From assembly GCF_021462225.1 (NCBI RefSeq), contig NC_061797.1, positions 39,086,147 to 39,150,146 on the forward strand: a stretch of 64,000 nt of DNA, given 5' to 3'. Below the pieces are notes generated by a model, which was given only the letters and a program-made list of their open reading frames with translations, ran no database searches and had not been told where the DNA came from. Positions 1 through 14,500 of this stretch are shown here, piece after piece. Position 1 is the first letter of the stretch. Every line of letters begins with the position of its first letter. The position numbers were made by a program, and so were the translations under genes. Source of the stretch: Girardinichthys multiradiatus. Lineage: Eukaryota; Chordata; Actinopteri; Cyprinodontiformes; Goodeidae.

Positions 1-110
1 AGCATACCCACAGCATAATGCTGCCACCACCATGTTTCACAGTTGGGATGGTGTATTGAGGGTGCTGTGCAATGTTAGTTTACTACCATAAATGTCATTT
101 TAGGTCAAAA
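1..110 (-). mobile_element. Tc1-like relic (fragment)
   Basis: AGCATAATGCTGCCACCACC and CATGTTTCAC followed by GGGATGGTGT are, in reverse complement, the HGGGSIMLWG-type transposase motif of a widespread old fish Tc1 family. Truncated by the window edge or by decay. Confidence 0.6.
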
Positions 111-1195
111 TGTTAGCTTTTGTTCTCATTTGACTAGAGTCCTGTATTCAAAACGTTAACGTCAAAGCGTTAGTTTAAATAGCTGAGCCTATATAATTTA
201 GAGAATGTTTTCCCAACATGGATCTTCAAGCCATGCTGCAAGTTTATACAGGTTTCTCTCTTTCAACACATTGTATTTAAGCTGATTGCTCATATATAGG
301 CTTGTGATATCAGGAAACTGGCATGATTATTTATAGTGAAAGAGGTGTGCTGAAGCCAAATATTTTGCCAAAGTTCAGAAAGCTAATCGAAGATTTAAGG
401 AAGTTTGGAGGCTTGGTGTGATACACCATTGCCATCTCAGGCTGAGGGGTTTAGCTGCACTAGTAGCATGGTTTACAAAAAATATTATTGAATGTAAATA
501 TTATAACGTGTGCTAATCTCACACAAACACAAATTATATGAATGTACCTAAAAATGTATGCATTGAAAAAATATTCTGAATGAACCAGCGCCAGACTAAC
601 ACAGCACAGCACTGACGTTAAAATTTGGACAAGATGAACCAACCACAAGGCTCTGAATATATATGTGCCTTACAAATATTTTGTTCTACATTTTTGTATG
701 TTTTTTTAAACTAAAGCAGATAAACATTAGGCAGTGCATTTGATTAAATCTAAGTACTAATAAGATGTTTTCTAGTAATGCAACATCTCAGCCAATGTCC
801 GCCCTCAAGTCTCCATAAAGTTTATTCTACTCTGTAACTGAGGCCACCCACAGCGCTACACTCTGGCCACCATGAGATTCAGAAGGGTAGAATCATAATA
901 TCTGACCTCCTACCTCTCTGGATCATACAGATTTTCTCTCACACTGACACACTGTCACGTATACCAATTTTTTTATGATAACGACACTGGCCTTGTACTT
1001 GCATGTGCATTCAAGGACACAGTCTATGTAGTAGTTATAGGTCACTCTATAAAGCTAATCATTTGCAGTGGTAGAGACCTGATGTACTCAATAATCAGTT
1101 GGTTTGATAACTGTTAATAATATTCCCGTTTAGAATTTTTCAATAAATAAGCCTGAAGGATTATTTCATTTTGATAACTATCAAAGATTTTATTG
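110..1195. other. non-coding, upstream of first visible nkd1 exon
   Basis: AT-rich, with no coding or repeat structure I recognise. 1900-2545 is likewise plain apart from the acceptor tract before 2546. No N-terminal nkd1 exon (MGKLHSK-like) is seen. Confidence 0.5.
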
Positions 1196-1900
1196 ATGCA
1201 TTTACAAAAAATGCAAACACAGTTGCAAAGGAGTTCATCCTAAAACAATATCCCAAGCTTTTAAGATCTCACAGTGCACTGTTCAGTTTATCAACCCAAA
1301 ATGAAAGCGTATAGCACAAGATTGGAGAGCATTTATCAGAGAAGCAGCCAGGAGGTCAACGGTTTGCAGGAGCTGCAGAGATCCCCAGCCCATGTGGGAG
1401 ACTCTGTTGATGGGACAGCTATTAGTTGTGCACTCCAGAAATTAGCATTTTTCAAGGAGCAATAATTCGAATTTTTGCCACAAGCCATTTAGGGGACTCA
1501 GTAAACATGTGGAAGATGGTGCTTATACCTCTTTGGCAAACATGCAAAAGGGTATGTGTGCTGGAGAAGTAACCCTCCACACTCTAAACATACCATCCGA
1601 CTGTGAAACATGGAGGTGGCAGCCTCATGCTGTGGGGATACTATTTTTCCTCAGCACCTAAACACAACAATGGGAGCTTCCAATGGCAAATCCAATAAAA
1701 AGCTGTAACATTAACTTAAAATTGTTGTTGACAAAGGTGCTACATCCAATCGGAGCTTGATCTTGTTTTGCAAAGACTAATAGGCAGAAATTTAGTGTAT
1801 TGATCTGCAAAACTTGTAGAGACATATCCCAAAAGGAAAGGTGTCTCAGTATCGTTATCATTAATGCATGCTTAGGCACTTTTGTTCAACCAGAAATCTC
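1195..1900 (+). mobile_element. Tc1-like relic
   Basis: Sequence such as CCCAAGCTTTTAAGATCTC, AGAGAAGCAGCCAGGAGG, GGAGCTGCAGAGATCC and GTGAAACATGGAGGTGGCAG follows the order of the old fish Tc1 transposase gene but with many stops and gaps. Non-functional. Confidence 0.65.
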
Positions 1901-2545
1901 TAACTAGGGCTAGGAGACAGTTTGTATACATTTGAAATGTTGCTAGTAGATCTTTGTCTGTGTGTGAATGTTATGTGGTTGTCAGCAGGTGAGTAATGGT
2001 TTTTTAACCAAATGACTGTAGCACCACATGGATACCGGAGGCTGATATTTTCCACAGCTAAGCCTGGAGATCACTTGTCCCTTCGGTCTATGTGGTATGC
2101 ACCAACAGACATGGGGTCTCAAATAAAGATGAAAACAAACCCCCCACTGCACGAATCTCTCGCTGATGATAGTGAGACACAGAAATAGCCCTACTACCGG
2201 ATCACTTGCTCAGAATCCATTACACAGTCAGAGACATAGATTTAGATTCTTCTTTTGTAATCTGAAATCTTAACTGCCACCCTTTTACTCATTTTGTTGC
2301 AGCCCTACAATTACCATGCCGTTAAACTTTCCACTGCTGTTTAGGCTCAGCACAGTTGTCAAACTTTGTTCATTTATAGCTATGTACAAGCTGTAATTTA
2401 AATGCTTGCATTTTGCTTGTGATGGAAGTCAACTCTTTGGAATAGCTGATTTTTGCTCTTTGTTTGGCACAAATATGATTGCTTCTTTTATTAGGGTGCA
2501 AAATGGTGACATTGTATATTTTGTTCTTTCTTTCTGTCTCTGTAG

Positions 2546-2597
2546 GACTCATTGGCATGTGGTGAAGGCATCATTGATGAACACTATCGTTTAGAAG
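2546..2597 (+). CDS. nkd1: nkd1 internal exon, 52 bp
   Basis: A short exon between a polypyrimidine-rich acceptor (ctctgtag) and the donor GTAAGA. It reads DSLACGEGIIDEHYRLE and ends in phase 1. The leftover G joins TG of the exon at 16396 to make the valine of RLEVALPPEK, a junction that matches vertebrate NKD1. It is too short to be found by ORF length and lies 13.8 kb from the next exon. Confidence 0.82.
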
Positions 2598-5500
2598 GTA
2601 AGACTAATCCTCATGTAAAACACCAACTCATTTAGATGATTATCCTCCAATATCCACTTTAATTCTGTTCTGTTGTGGTTGGATTTAGTTGATTTTTACA
2701 TACTTGTTTGTCATTCATCCCTTTCTCCTTACTCCACATCCACTCTCAAATGTCCCCTTTTGACCTCCCCTCTTGCCCTGCTCTCAAACACCTCCTTCAC
2801 TCCTTATCTGTCTCTCTTCAGGAGTTGTAGGCAGAATGCTTCAGTTCCTCCATATTTTTTTCTTATGTGATCCTGGATTAAGAGCTCTGGATGGAAAAAG
2901 TCTCCCTCCCATTTAAAGACTGTGTTGGACGTGAGGTGCAGGCTGATATCTACCATTTAACTACCGGCCCAGAATTTGGAAGAAAAGGATAATAAATTTT
3001 ACTTTCATTTTAGTTTAGCTTCACTGGGCTGTAGCAGAAAGAGGAGAGATAATGTGCCTTGGCCAAAGCTGTCTTTCCCTGAAGATAGATGTTACTAATT
3101 AGACTTTATTGCTCTATTAATCCTAAACAATTAACAGGAAAAGCGATGTTGTGATTCTGAATATGAATATATTATTTAATATTAATACTTTAATATTTTA
3201 TTAAATAGTATTAAATAATGGTATTAGGACAAAATTAAAAGGGATGAGCCGAGCTCTGGCTTTATTGAACAGCAAAACTCTGTACAGACAGAATTAATTC
3301 ACACAATTTCTTAAAATATAAGAATTTATTAACAAAAATAAGTTAACTCAAAGTCAAACATATTTAAATCAACAAACTCTTTACTATACTAAAACAACCC
3401 AACTAAACTACCATGAAAATTAAAGAATTAGGAGCTCTTATGGGCAATGTACAATATAAACAAGTGAATCAAAGAAAACCATGACCAAAGGAGTGATGCA
3501 ACATTACCATGCAATGTTATTTATGTTTCAGAACCAAGGATTATCTTGAAGAATCTGGCAATGAAGTTAAGTTGGTCTTGGAACTAAATTAGGCAATAAT
3601 TGGTATACCTTCAAACAACCATTCACAGTGCAAGATCAGATAAAATATTATTTTAATAAAATAATATTTTAAAGAATGATTTGCTAAATAAAACCAACCT
3701 TCTGGGTGACTAATTCTCAACTGTGTTTAATTAGCTGCCTTTATCTATTAAAATAATATTTAAAGAAATATTATAAAGGAAATATTAAAATCATATTTAA
3801 GGAGATATTGTTTTGAATAAGAACTAACAACCTTTATGGGTAAATGATCTTCAGCTGACTCATAAATTGGGAGAGCACGTGTTCTTAGCCTTTAGCGGTT
3901 GGACCCAACAAAAGAAGCTTATAGCAATTGTCATCAGAATCAAACACATACCTTTAAAATACCACTAATAAAAGGGGTGAAATGCATAAACGTGGACGAC
4001 GCGTTATGGCTTCTTCTGTGTTTAAAAACCACCCTTTAAATAAAGTTTGTCTTAACTTTAAAAACAACACAGAACAAATCCTTAGCTCAGTGCTAGTCTG
4101 CTAGCACTTAATGTAGCTGAGTTTCTCAACACAAACAAAAACAAACGTCATTAAACGGACATTATTTAGATAATTTAACTCTAAAGTAATGTTCTCTGCC
4201 CAAGCACTAACTCTTAAGTGAACCATGCTGAGGAGATGAGGAGAAGTTGTCCTTTGTTTAACCACACATCCACGTTTGGGTAAACAAAGGGTTAGCTTGC
4301 AGCTAACCTCTATAGCTGTGGGTAAGGGCTTTTAGCTGGCCTGGCCGAAATGTATGACAAGGCACGGTCGGCTCCTTGAGTGGCAACAATGCGGTGGTGT
4401 AGCTCTTGCTACCTGGACGTGAACGTAGGAAGGTGTGCGATGCGGTACGGGCCTTCTTTTCCAGGCCGTGGGGGAAATCCGCTTCAATTAGGGATGCTTC
4501 TGGAGTCCTCAGAAGAAAAGTCAAGTCACGCTTGTCTCATTACACCCTTTATATAAATGAATGCCAGATACTCGAACAGCAAATCATTACTTAACTTTGT
4601 TGCATATGATCGTGTGACACTCTTGGTTCCGGTTTGCAGAGTTATGTCTGCTTGCCAGCAATACTTTGGTGCCTCTCCTGTCCGGGTTCCTGTCTGTAAT
4701 TCACATGGAAAGAGATCTGTTTGTTGGAACGTGGGGTTTTTATTCAAACATTGTTGTCACGGGAAGTCCACTCTCCTTCTGTTCCTGGCTGTGCTGGAAG
4801 TAGGTTACTGTGATTTATTTTGACAATTTCAGAAAAGATCAAACTGGCCATTAAATGTTGTACTCCATGGCTGGACCCAACAGTGAGAATCTGGGAATTT
4901 TCCTGACCTCTTAAACGTTTCAGTCAATCAGGTACAGCTTAATACCAATAATCAGCACATCCCGAAATTATTGTACTTTAACCTCCAATGACTTGTTACC
5001 ATAAGAAACCAAATATAACACTTGTTAAATAGCAAATTGTGGTTAGACTCCTACCACATTAATGCAACTTTAAAGAACTCATAATAACCCCTCCATAAAT
5101 TACACCAAGTGATATAAAAAGTAGAGTATAAGGAGGAAAAGACCGAAAACCAACACAAAAAGATCAACCAGAGCAGATTAAAGACTTCTTGCTTTAAGGC
5201 GCAAGGAGGAACATCTAGAGTATATTTTGGGGGAATTAAAAGAGACATTTACTGCAAAAATGGCAAAATAAATAAGATGATGTCAATGATAAAAGATGCC
5301 AATGGATACTTTTCATTATTGCTAACTGCATTCATATGCAAAAGCATAAACAGACTTTTAAATATTTTTTTAAATTTAAATGTTAGGTTAGAAAAACCTT
5401 TTTTAAACATGTTTCGGATTATAAATTAAAAATACATTAAAGGCAAATACTTGGGAGTATTTAAGAACCTCAGTGATTGCTGGAAATATAAAGTTATATT

Positions 5501-8500
5501 TTGGAAATGGCTCCTCCCGTATTGGACATTTTGTAGTAGTTTTCTGCTGTTTGTGTGTATGAGACCCAGTAATGTGTAACCAGCCTTTCAGATCAGCCGA
5601 CTCCTCATAGTATGTGGCAGCTCTCCCAACCTGCTGGGGTTTGTGTGCGTGTAAAAAATAGCCCTCTACACATGTGCAGAAAGCATCGAGGGTGCCAGCC
5701 CCGGCTGTTTTGGTCTTGCCCCTCGGATCTGATGGACGGCCAATTCCTTGGCAGCACCTTCATTTGTCTGCGATAATGAAGGGGTCAGAAAGGGAGGAGG
5801 GTGATAGCAGATTACTGTTATTCCTCCTGGAATTTCATTAGCTCCATGATAAGTATCTCCTCACCATATTGAGCCTGCCACCGAACAGATTTACCCCTCA
5901 CGCACAATGTTCCCTTTGAGCACCTCGAACGATCAGACAGCAGGACCCCAAATGTTGCTCCTTTCCAAAAAGTTGGTAAAAGCTCCCTGGGTTGAAGCCT
6001 TTCATTTCTGGCATACTCCCCCGCCCAGGTCTGCTTTGATCTTCATTGGATCAGGAGGAAAGAAATTGGTCTGTTGTGTCTGCTCTATTGGCGAACAAAC
6101 AAACAGTGTTTCAGATTTGACTTGGCTTAATTAATTAATTATTCTGTTTTACAGCTGGTCTAATCTTCTTCCAAAAGGTTTGAGAAGGGAACTTCAAAGT
6201 GCGGCAGGAGGAGATGGTGGGGGAGAGGGACATGGTTTGTGTGACTTTATGGTGTGTTCAGCCTGTATTTACTGTGAACGTACTGTAGAGGTTTTTAATT
6301 CGAGTTAAAGAGAGCTGATAAAGCAGCCATGACTGAGACAAACCTGAAGAGGAAACAGAAATCTGCAGGGCTCAAGCATGAAAATGTCTGCTTAAACTTA
6401 TGGGGGCTTGTGAAAAGGCACACATATACAGGTACTTCTCAAAACATTAGCATATTGTGATAAAGTTCATTATTTTTCATAATGTAATGATGAAAATTTA
6501 ACATTCATATATTTTAGATTCATTGCACACTAACTGAAATATTTCAGGTCTTTTATTGTCTTAATATGGATGATTTTGGCATACAACTCATGAAAACCCA
6601 AAATTCCTATCTCACAAAATTAGCATATTTCATCCGACCAATAAAAAAAAAGTGTTTTTAATACAAAAAACGTCAACCTTCAAATAATCATGTACAGTTA
6701 TGCACTCAATACTTGGTCGGGAATCCTTTTGCAGAAATGGCTGCTTCAATGCAGCGTGGCATGGAGGCAATCAGCCTGTGGCACTGCTGAGGTCTTATGG
6801 AGGCCCAGGATGCTTCGATAGCAGCCTTTAGCTCATCCAGAGTGTTGGGTCTTGAGTCTCTCAACATTCTCTTCACAATATCCCACAGATTCTCTATGGG
6901 GTTCAGGTCAGGAGAGTTGGCAGGCCAATAGAGCACAGAGACACCATGGTCAGTAAACCATTTACAAGTGGTTTTGGCACTGTGAGCAGGTGCCAGGTCG
7001 TGCTGAAAAATGAAATCTTCATCTCCATAAAGCTTTTCAGCAGATGGAAGCATGAAGTGCTCCAAAATCTCCTGATAGCTAGCTGCATTGACCCTGCCCT
7101 TGATAAAACACAGTGGACCAACACCAGCAGCTGACACGGCACCCCAGACCATCACTGACTGTGGGTACTTGACACTGGACTTCTGGCATTTTGGCATTTC
7201 CTTCTCCCCAGTCTTCCTCCAGACTCTGGCACCTTGATTTCCGAATGACATGCAGAATTTGCTTTCATCCGAAAAAAGTACTTTGGACCACTGAGCAACA
7301 GTCCAGTGCTGCTTCTCTGTAGCCCAGGTCAGGCGCTTCTGCCGCTGTTTCTGGTTCAAAAGTGGCTTGACCTGGGGAATGCGGCACCTGTAGCCCATTT
7401 CCTGCACACGCCTGTGCACGGTGGCTCTGGATGTTTCTACTCCAGACTCAGTCCACTGCTTCCGCAGGTCCCCCAAGGTCTGGAATCGGCCCTTCTCCAC
7501 AATCTTCCACAGGGTCCGGTCACCTCTTCTCATTGTGCAGCGTTTTCTGCCACACTTTTTCCTTCCCACAGACTTCCCACTGAGGTGCCTTGATACAGCA
7601 CTCTGGGAACAGCCTATTCGTTCAGAAATGTCTTTCTGTGTCTTACCCTCTTGCTTGAGGGTGTCAATAATGGCCTTCTGGACAGCAGTCAGGTCGGCAG
7701 TCTTACCCATGATTGGGGTTTTGAGTGATGAACCAGGCTGGGAGTTTTAAAGGCCTCAGGAATCTTTTGCAGGTGTTTAGAGTTAACTCGTTGATTCAGA
7801 TGATTAGGTTCATAGCTCGTTTAGAGACCCTTTTAATGATATGCTAATTTTGTGAGATAGGAATTTTGGGTTTTCATGAGCTGTATGCCAAAATCATCCG
7901 TATTAAGACAATAAAAGACCTGAAATATTTCTGTTAGTGTGCAATGAATCTAAAATATATGAATGTTAAATTTTCATCATGACATTATGGAAAATAATGA
8001 ACTTTATCACAATATGCTAATTTTTTGAGAAGGACCTGTACAGTATGTCCTTAATCTGTGGTTTCAGCTATCAAACAATCACTAGATTTCAAAGCAGGCA
8101 AGAATATCTTGCAGCATTAGTTCTGAGCAAAGGTCCAACCATGATACTAGACCCTTTAAAGAAACAGAAACCATCATAATATTTTCCTCCACCAGGGTGG
8201 GCATCCATGTCATATTAAATAATCCAATAATGCACCACTGTGGTCTGTTTCTTTGGACATGGTAAATCAGACCCTTGGAATGAACAAAAAAAAAAAAAAG
8301 GTTGTTACACCAATTCACAAATTAATTGGTAGTGGAGGTAAAAAAAAAAAAAGACTCATTTATGTATTAAGACTCAGAGTGACAAATATGTTAAGATGTG
8401 CCTGCTGCATTATATCATAATCTGGTCACCTCATCTGTTTGTTATGGCTTTGGGTCGGCCTTCCTTCAGTGCTTTTATGCCGGTGACACGTCCACCTTGG

Positions 8501-11500
8501 TGGTGGTTGGCACCAGTTGTATTGGTGCGAATTTGTCAGATTTATTTGCTGCTGCTCCTGTTTCTTTGTTTGTTTTTGTGCATTTTTTATTTTAAAAATC
8601 AATAAATACTTATTTTTCTTTTTGCTCAAAACTAATTTTGTGAGATCAACAATGGAATGGTCCCGAAAATATTAACTAATGACTGCAAGTACTTGTAAAG
8701 CAATGAAATAATTTATTTTGTTTGGTTTCCCACATTTGTTTCAGATATGGTTGGACAATATAGTCAATAAAAAAATAAATCACAATATTTTTTTCCATGT
8801 GAAGTATTGCCTAAGTTTTTTAGGTTTTTATTTCACAACTCGTCTTAATTATATTATTTTATATATATAGTTTGAGCCGGAAAAAAGAAATGCTTGTAGG
8901 GCATTTGTTGGCACTTCTGGTAAAAATGTATAGAAATCATTGTGTCTAAAATGGGAGTAGTTGTTTTTCAATTTAGAGAGTTGTTGGTTTGATTCCAGCT
9001 TCCTCCTGTCCCATGTCTCGATGTACCCCTGAGCCAGGCGCATAACCACAAGTTGTCAAACAACATGCGTATCTGTGTATGAATATGTATTTTTGTGAGT
9101 GTCGCTGGTTAATGTGGCTTTGATATAAAGCAATTTGAGTGGTCAGTATGAACAGAAATGCACTAAATAAATGTAGTCAATTTACTCTATATTGCAACGA
9201 CATAATCTCTGGCACAGAAAATTTAAAATCCAACCTTTAGGTTGAGCACATTTATTCACTGTGAAAAAAATAAACATGTTGACAAATAATTGTTTATAAC
9301 TAATTAGCAAGTAGCGAAATTGTTGGTACCCCTAATAATCACTTTAAAATAGGGGTAACATATTTTTTTAGTCATGCCTTGCTGTTTTAAACATATTTTA
9401 ACATTTTTATTTAAACATGTGTTTAACACATGTTTTTTTAAATTTTGTACACATGCACAAAATAGCCCTAGTGTGTCATGCCCTGCCTCTAAAACACTCA
9501 GTAATAATCCAAAAAAACATTCATCTCAAATCATTAGATTCATAAATAAAAGTTAATCATTATTTAAAAAAAACACAATACCTTCACAATCCCAAAGATT
9601 TTTGAAAACATCCAGCTCATCCATTTTGAAATAGTATGTATAATCTAACATCACCCTTGCTCTAACCATACTCTTGAAAAGCTTTACACAATTAGTATTT
9701 TGCTCATTATCAAGCTTAAATTTCCTGTTAACTTTGCTTGACCAAGGAAAAAAATTAAACAGCTGTCCTTTTTTCTTCTTCTTTTGTCATATGAAAATCC
9801 AAAAATAAAAGACTGCTCTGTAAAACCTTCCCCAAATAATTTCCAAATGTCACTAAGAAGGGTGAATAAATCCATTATTCGAAAGCATTGTACAAAAGAA
9901 TCTCTTGGCGAACAAAAAGGGCATTTATCTGAAACAACAGGATTAATAATAGAAACAAAAGCAACTCCAGCATTTTTAGACAATGGTGATTATAAAGTAA
10001 CCCCCAAACAAGTTTCACATCAGGATCAAACTTAAAATAATCTCTCCAAGGGGTATCTTTTTTATCTTTTAACTTCACCTAGTTTAAAGCCTTTACACAT
10101 CTCTTATATACTATCTTCCCATTCACAGAATCTAGTGGTGTCCATAAATTTTTCTCCTTCTCTAAAAAAGGACCAGAGCATTCAGAGTCCTTCAGCTGTG
10201 GCTTAATGCACAATTTAAATAAAAAGTCTGTTTTATCATGTGTTAAAAATCCATTAAACCATCCATTTATTAGTCTTATGTCGTCTTCGGATAACACTTG
10301 CTTGATTTTTGTAAGCATCATGCCTACAATCCGGATAGAGCGAACCTCCAGTCTTCTTGCCAAGGAGACAACATCTTCCATTTCAGCTCCAACAAGTTTC
10401 AGCAAATGTCTTAGAGTAGGAACTCTCTTTTTCATCAACAGTTATGAAATCATTGCCATATCGTCCCAGGATGAACCTAAACGAGGTCCCTTGAGGATAG
10501 GTTCCAGTAATAGCCAGTGCAAAGAAGTATGACCCAAGTCTCTTTGTTTTCATCAGCCTCCAGGTTTTTAAGACACTAACATAAAAAGGTGACAAACACT
10601 TTACACTATACCTTGAGAAATCAAAAATAAACAAAACACAAATTACCAACCTGTCCTCCATCTTCGTTTGGCAAAAATAAAACACTCGTAGGAACTCAAT
10701 GCAATCTGTCCTAAAAAAAATTAAAATAATAGTCTGTAATTTCACTAACAAGTTTGGAGGAGGTTCCAAAACAGCTAAACGATGCCATTAAGATGAAGCA
10801 ACAAGATTATTAATAAGTGTACGACCTCTATAAGACATTTGTGGTAAAAGCCAATGCCAATTCTTCAACCTACCCTCCATCAGTTCAGTAAAACCTTCCC
10901 AGTTTTTCATAACCTCAATGTGATCTCCCAAGAAAACACCCAAATATTTAAAACCATTTTTAACCCACTTTAAATCATCAGGTAATTTAGGTCCCTCTTT
11001 TAGCCACTTACCTAATAAAAAAGCTTTACTCTTACTCCAATTTACTTTAGATGAAGAAATTCTACCAAAACATTCAATAATTTCTATTGAAGTCAGAACA
11101 TCAGACTCTTCTTTAACAGCCACAATCATATCATCAACATATGCAGGAAGTTGAAAAGGTAAACAAATTCATTTAGTTTTATGCTTTGTAGCCTTTTTCT
11201 AATTTGACATAATAAAAGTTCAATACTTAAAGAATACAACATTCCTGGCATTGCACAACCTTGTCAGATACCTCTCTTTACATTAAACCACCATTGACCT
11301 TCAACACACTCTAAATGTCACAATAGAGGGTTTTAATCATGGCAATGAAACCAGAGGAGTAACCAATTCAATTCAAAAATACTTTATTAATCCCAAAGGA
11401 AAATTAAATGTTGTTATAGCTCATTATGTAGATTTCAATCAAAGATCCGTTGTAGATGCTGATGGCTGTGGGCAGGAAGGATCTCCTGTAGCGCTCCGTC

Positions 11501-14500
11501 TTATAGCACATCTGAAGAAGTCTCTGACTGAAGACACTCTGTTGTTGTAGGACAGTCTCATGAAGAGGAGGCTCAGGCTTCTCCATAATGTTCATTTTAT
11601 GAAGAATCCTCCTTTGCACAATGATCTCCAGAGGTTCCAGAGGAGTCCCCAGAACAGAGCCAGCCTTCTTTATCAGCTCGTTGACCTTTTTTAAGTCCTT
11701 GGAACTGATTCTACTTCCCCAGCAGATGATGTTAGAAGAGATCATACTCTCCACAACAGACTTATATAACAGCATCTTGCTGCAAACACCAAAGGACCTA
11801 AGCTTCCTCAAGAAGTGCAATCTGCTCTGTCCCTTCTTGTAGATGGCTTCACAGTTGCATCTTTACTCCAGTTTGTTGTCCGGGGTATTTATACTCCTCC
11901 ACCACCTCCACCTCTTCTCCCATGATGGAAATAGTTTTTGACTTATTTCTGTTTGTCTTAAAATCCACAATCATCTCCTTTGTTTTAGTCACGTTCAAGA
12001 TGAGATGATTGTTTTCACACCATGCCACAAAGCGGTCCACCAGCTCCTTGTACTCAGCTTCTTGGCCATCTCTGATCCACCTCAAGAAGCTGAGTATATC
12101 TGTATTTCAAAATCCATATTCCAGAGATATTGGTGCTCCACCCAATAAAATGCCTTTTCCTGGTCAAGAGAAATCAGACCAAAGTTTGTGTCTAATAAAT
12201 TATAGATGTCCAAATAATCTCGAATTAGTGATCTATTATCTCTTATTAATCTGTCAGGGATACAGTAAGACTAATCAACATGTATAACTTGAGAAGATCT
12301 TATAATCGGCACATAATAAACTGACAGGTCTCCAGTTCTTTATTTCATAAAGATCCCCTTTCTTAGGAAGAGTGAGCACAGCTCTACGACAGCTAAGGGG
12401 TAGCTTTCCCTTTGATACACTGTCATTGAGGACTTCCAACAGATCTTCAGCCAACACAGACCAACATGATTTATAAAATTCCACAGGCAAGCCATCTATT
12501 CCTGGAGCTTTACCATTTTCCATGCTCAAAAGTGCTTCCTGCAATTCTTGCAAGGTTAAAACATGCTCCAAAATAGTGTTATCTGGCTCTGAAACCTATA
12601 ACAAATTATTAAGAACCTTTTCAGTCATCAAAGAGTCATCTTTAAACTCACTGACATACAGCATTGAAAAAAAGTCTACAGCTCTTTGTTGCAATTCAGT
12701 GGGTTCTGTCAACTCTTTTCCATCTTCTGATCGAATACAATGAATGAGACAATTTTGTCCATTTTTCTTCTAGAAACTAAAGAATTTAGAGCGAGCATCC
12801 ATTTCAGAGATATTCTGAAAACGTGAACATACCAAAGCTCCCTGTGTTCTAATCCCAAGCAGATCAGCCAATGCAGTTTTTTTTCTTGAGTGCCTGAATA
12901 TGGCCACGATTTCCTGTGGACTCATGAAAATTCTGAAGATCCACAATACCAGTCTCTAATTCTTCAATAGATTTCACAATTTCTCTTGTAACATTGTGTG
13001 TGTATTGAATACAAAATTGCTGAATTTGTATGTTAGCAATATCCCACCACTGCTGCACAGATGTAAACTCTGATTTTCTTGGTTCTCCATTGCTTCCAAA
13101 AAAGAAAATCCGTTTTTAAAACAACCATTTAATAATTTAATAGAACAGCATCAAGTAATAAACACATTTACTGTAACCAAATAATGATCAGAAATAACCT
13201 ACTGGACACAAAGTGCATGATATAACTATTTGTAAATAGTGCCCACAACAGTAAAAAAAAATTGCTAAAGAAATATAATTATCTTTACAATGAGTCCATG
13301 AATATTGCCTTGTTTTTCCATGTTTAGAATGCCACACATCAACCTCAATAATACGTTTCAATGTCCTCCTCGAATTTATATGTGACTTCAAATGATTTCT
13401 ATCCAAATCATCAACTGTACAATTAAAATTAAAATCACCTCCTCAAATCAGGTAATCTGTTGACACACAACTTAACAGCGTATTTGCAAATTTATCTAAC
13501 ACATCGTTCACTTGAAGTTAACTTTATATTTTCATACTTAACAATAACCTTTAACAATCTTCCAGATACAATATCTTCAATTTCAATAGAAACTGGAAGA
13601 AAATGTCTAAAGAAAAGAACTGCTACTCCTGCACTCTGTGAAGTTTTATGACTCCCATCCCATTCTTTCTTACAGTCAACTTCATTATTACCACTGCTTT
13701 GGGTTTCTTGAGCAAAGGTTATGTCAATACCTTTAGATTTCAGGAGTTTGTAATACACAGCCCTTTTTTTCATGTCCCTTCCACCGTAAAGGTTCAAAAA
13801 TCAGATTTTAAAACTACTCATAGCCCCACAAAAAAAGACCCATTAAAAAAAAGAAATTACAATATCTTATCAACTGTTTTTTAACTTTCAGAAAACCCAT
13901 TTAATTCGAACTCCGATTTTCTGCATCAGTTTTCGAAGTCTATATGTCCTTTGTCTCATTTAACTGAATCAACAAAAAGTTTTCTATTAGGGAAAAAAAT
14001 CATCTATAGCCACATCCTGTTTTCCTTTGGTTACTTCCAAAAAACTTATATGTTCTACACTGTATCCATTGGTTCTCTATCCATCAGGAATAGAGGAGTC
14101 AGAAGACTCTCTATCACTATCAGAGTCAGTTAAAGCATCGGACTCACTCTCTTCTCCACCCTTTTCTTTTACCTGCATCTTTTTAGGTTTTGCCCCTTTA
14201 GGTTGTTTAGGTTTTCTTTTAGTGTTTGGTGTCATAGTACTGTGGTTTGTGGGCAGACCAAAGTGCAGACAAGAGCTGGGCAGCAACATGTTATAAAAGG
14301 TTTTCAGCTTTATTTCCAGAGGTTTTCAAAGAAACCAAACAAGGCACTGCAGATACAGACTAAAGTCCAGATCCAAAAACTTACAAGATAGGTTCTGCAG
14401 GAACATGGAAAAACTCAGCACAAATACATGGGTTGAGAACAGGGTATGACAAACACAAAGCCACAAACAAAGTCCAAAAATGTCACTCCGTGACCTTTGG

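Noticed and set aside
7306..7750. Plus-strand ORFs opposite the Tc1 transposase (also at 37508-37952 and minus-strand at 39707-40124)
   Set aside because: Shadow frames of the transposase genes; identical in all three copies only because the element is.
8396..8605. Overlapping short ORFs in the nkd1 intron
   Set aside because: Hydrophobic translations from T-rich DNA, no conserved features.
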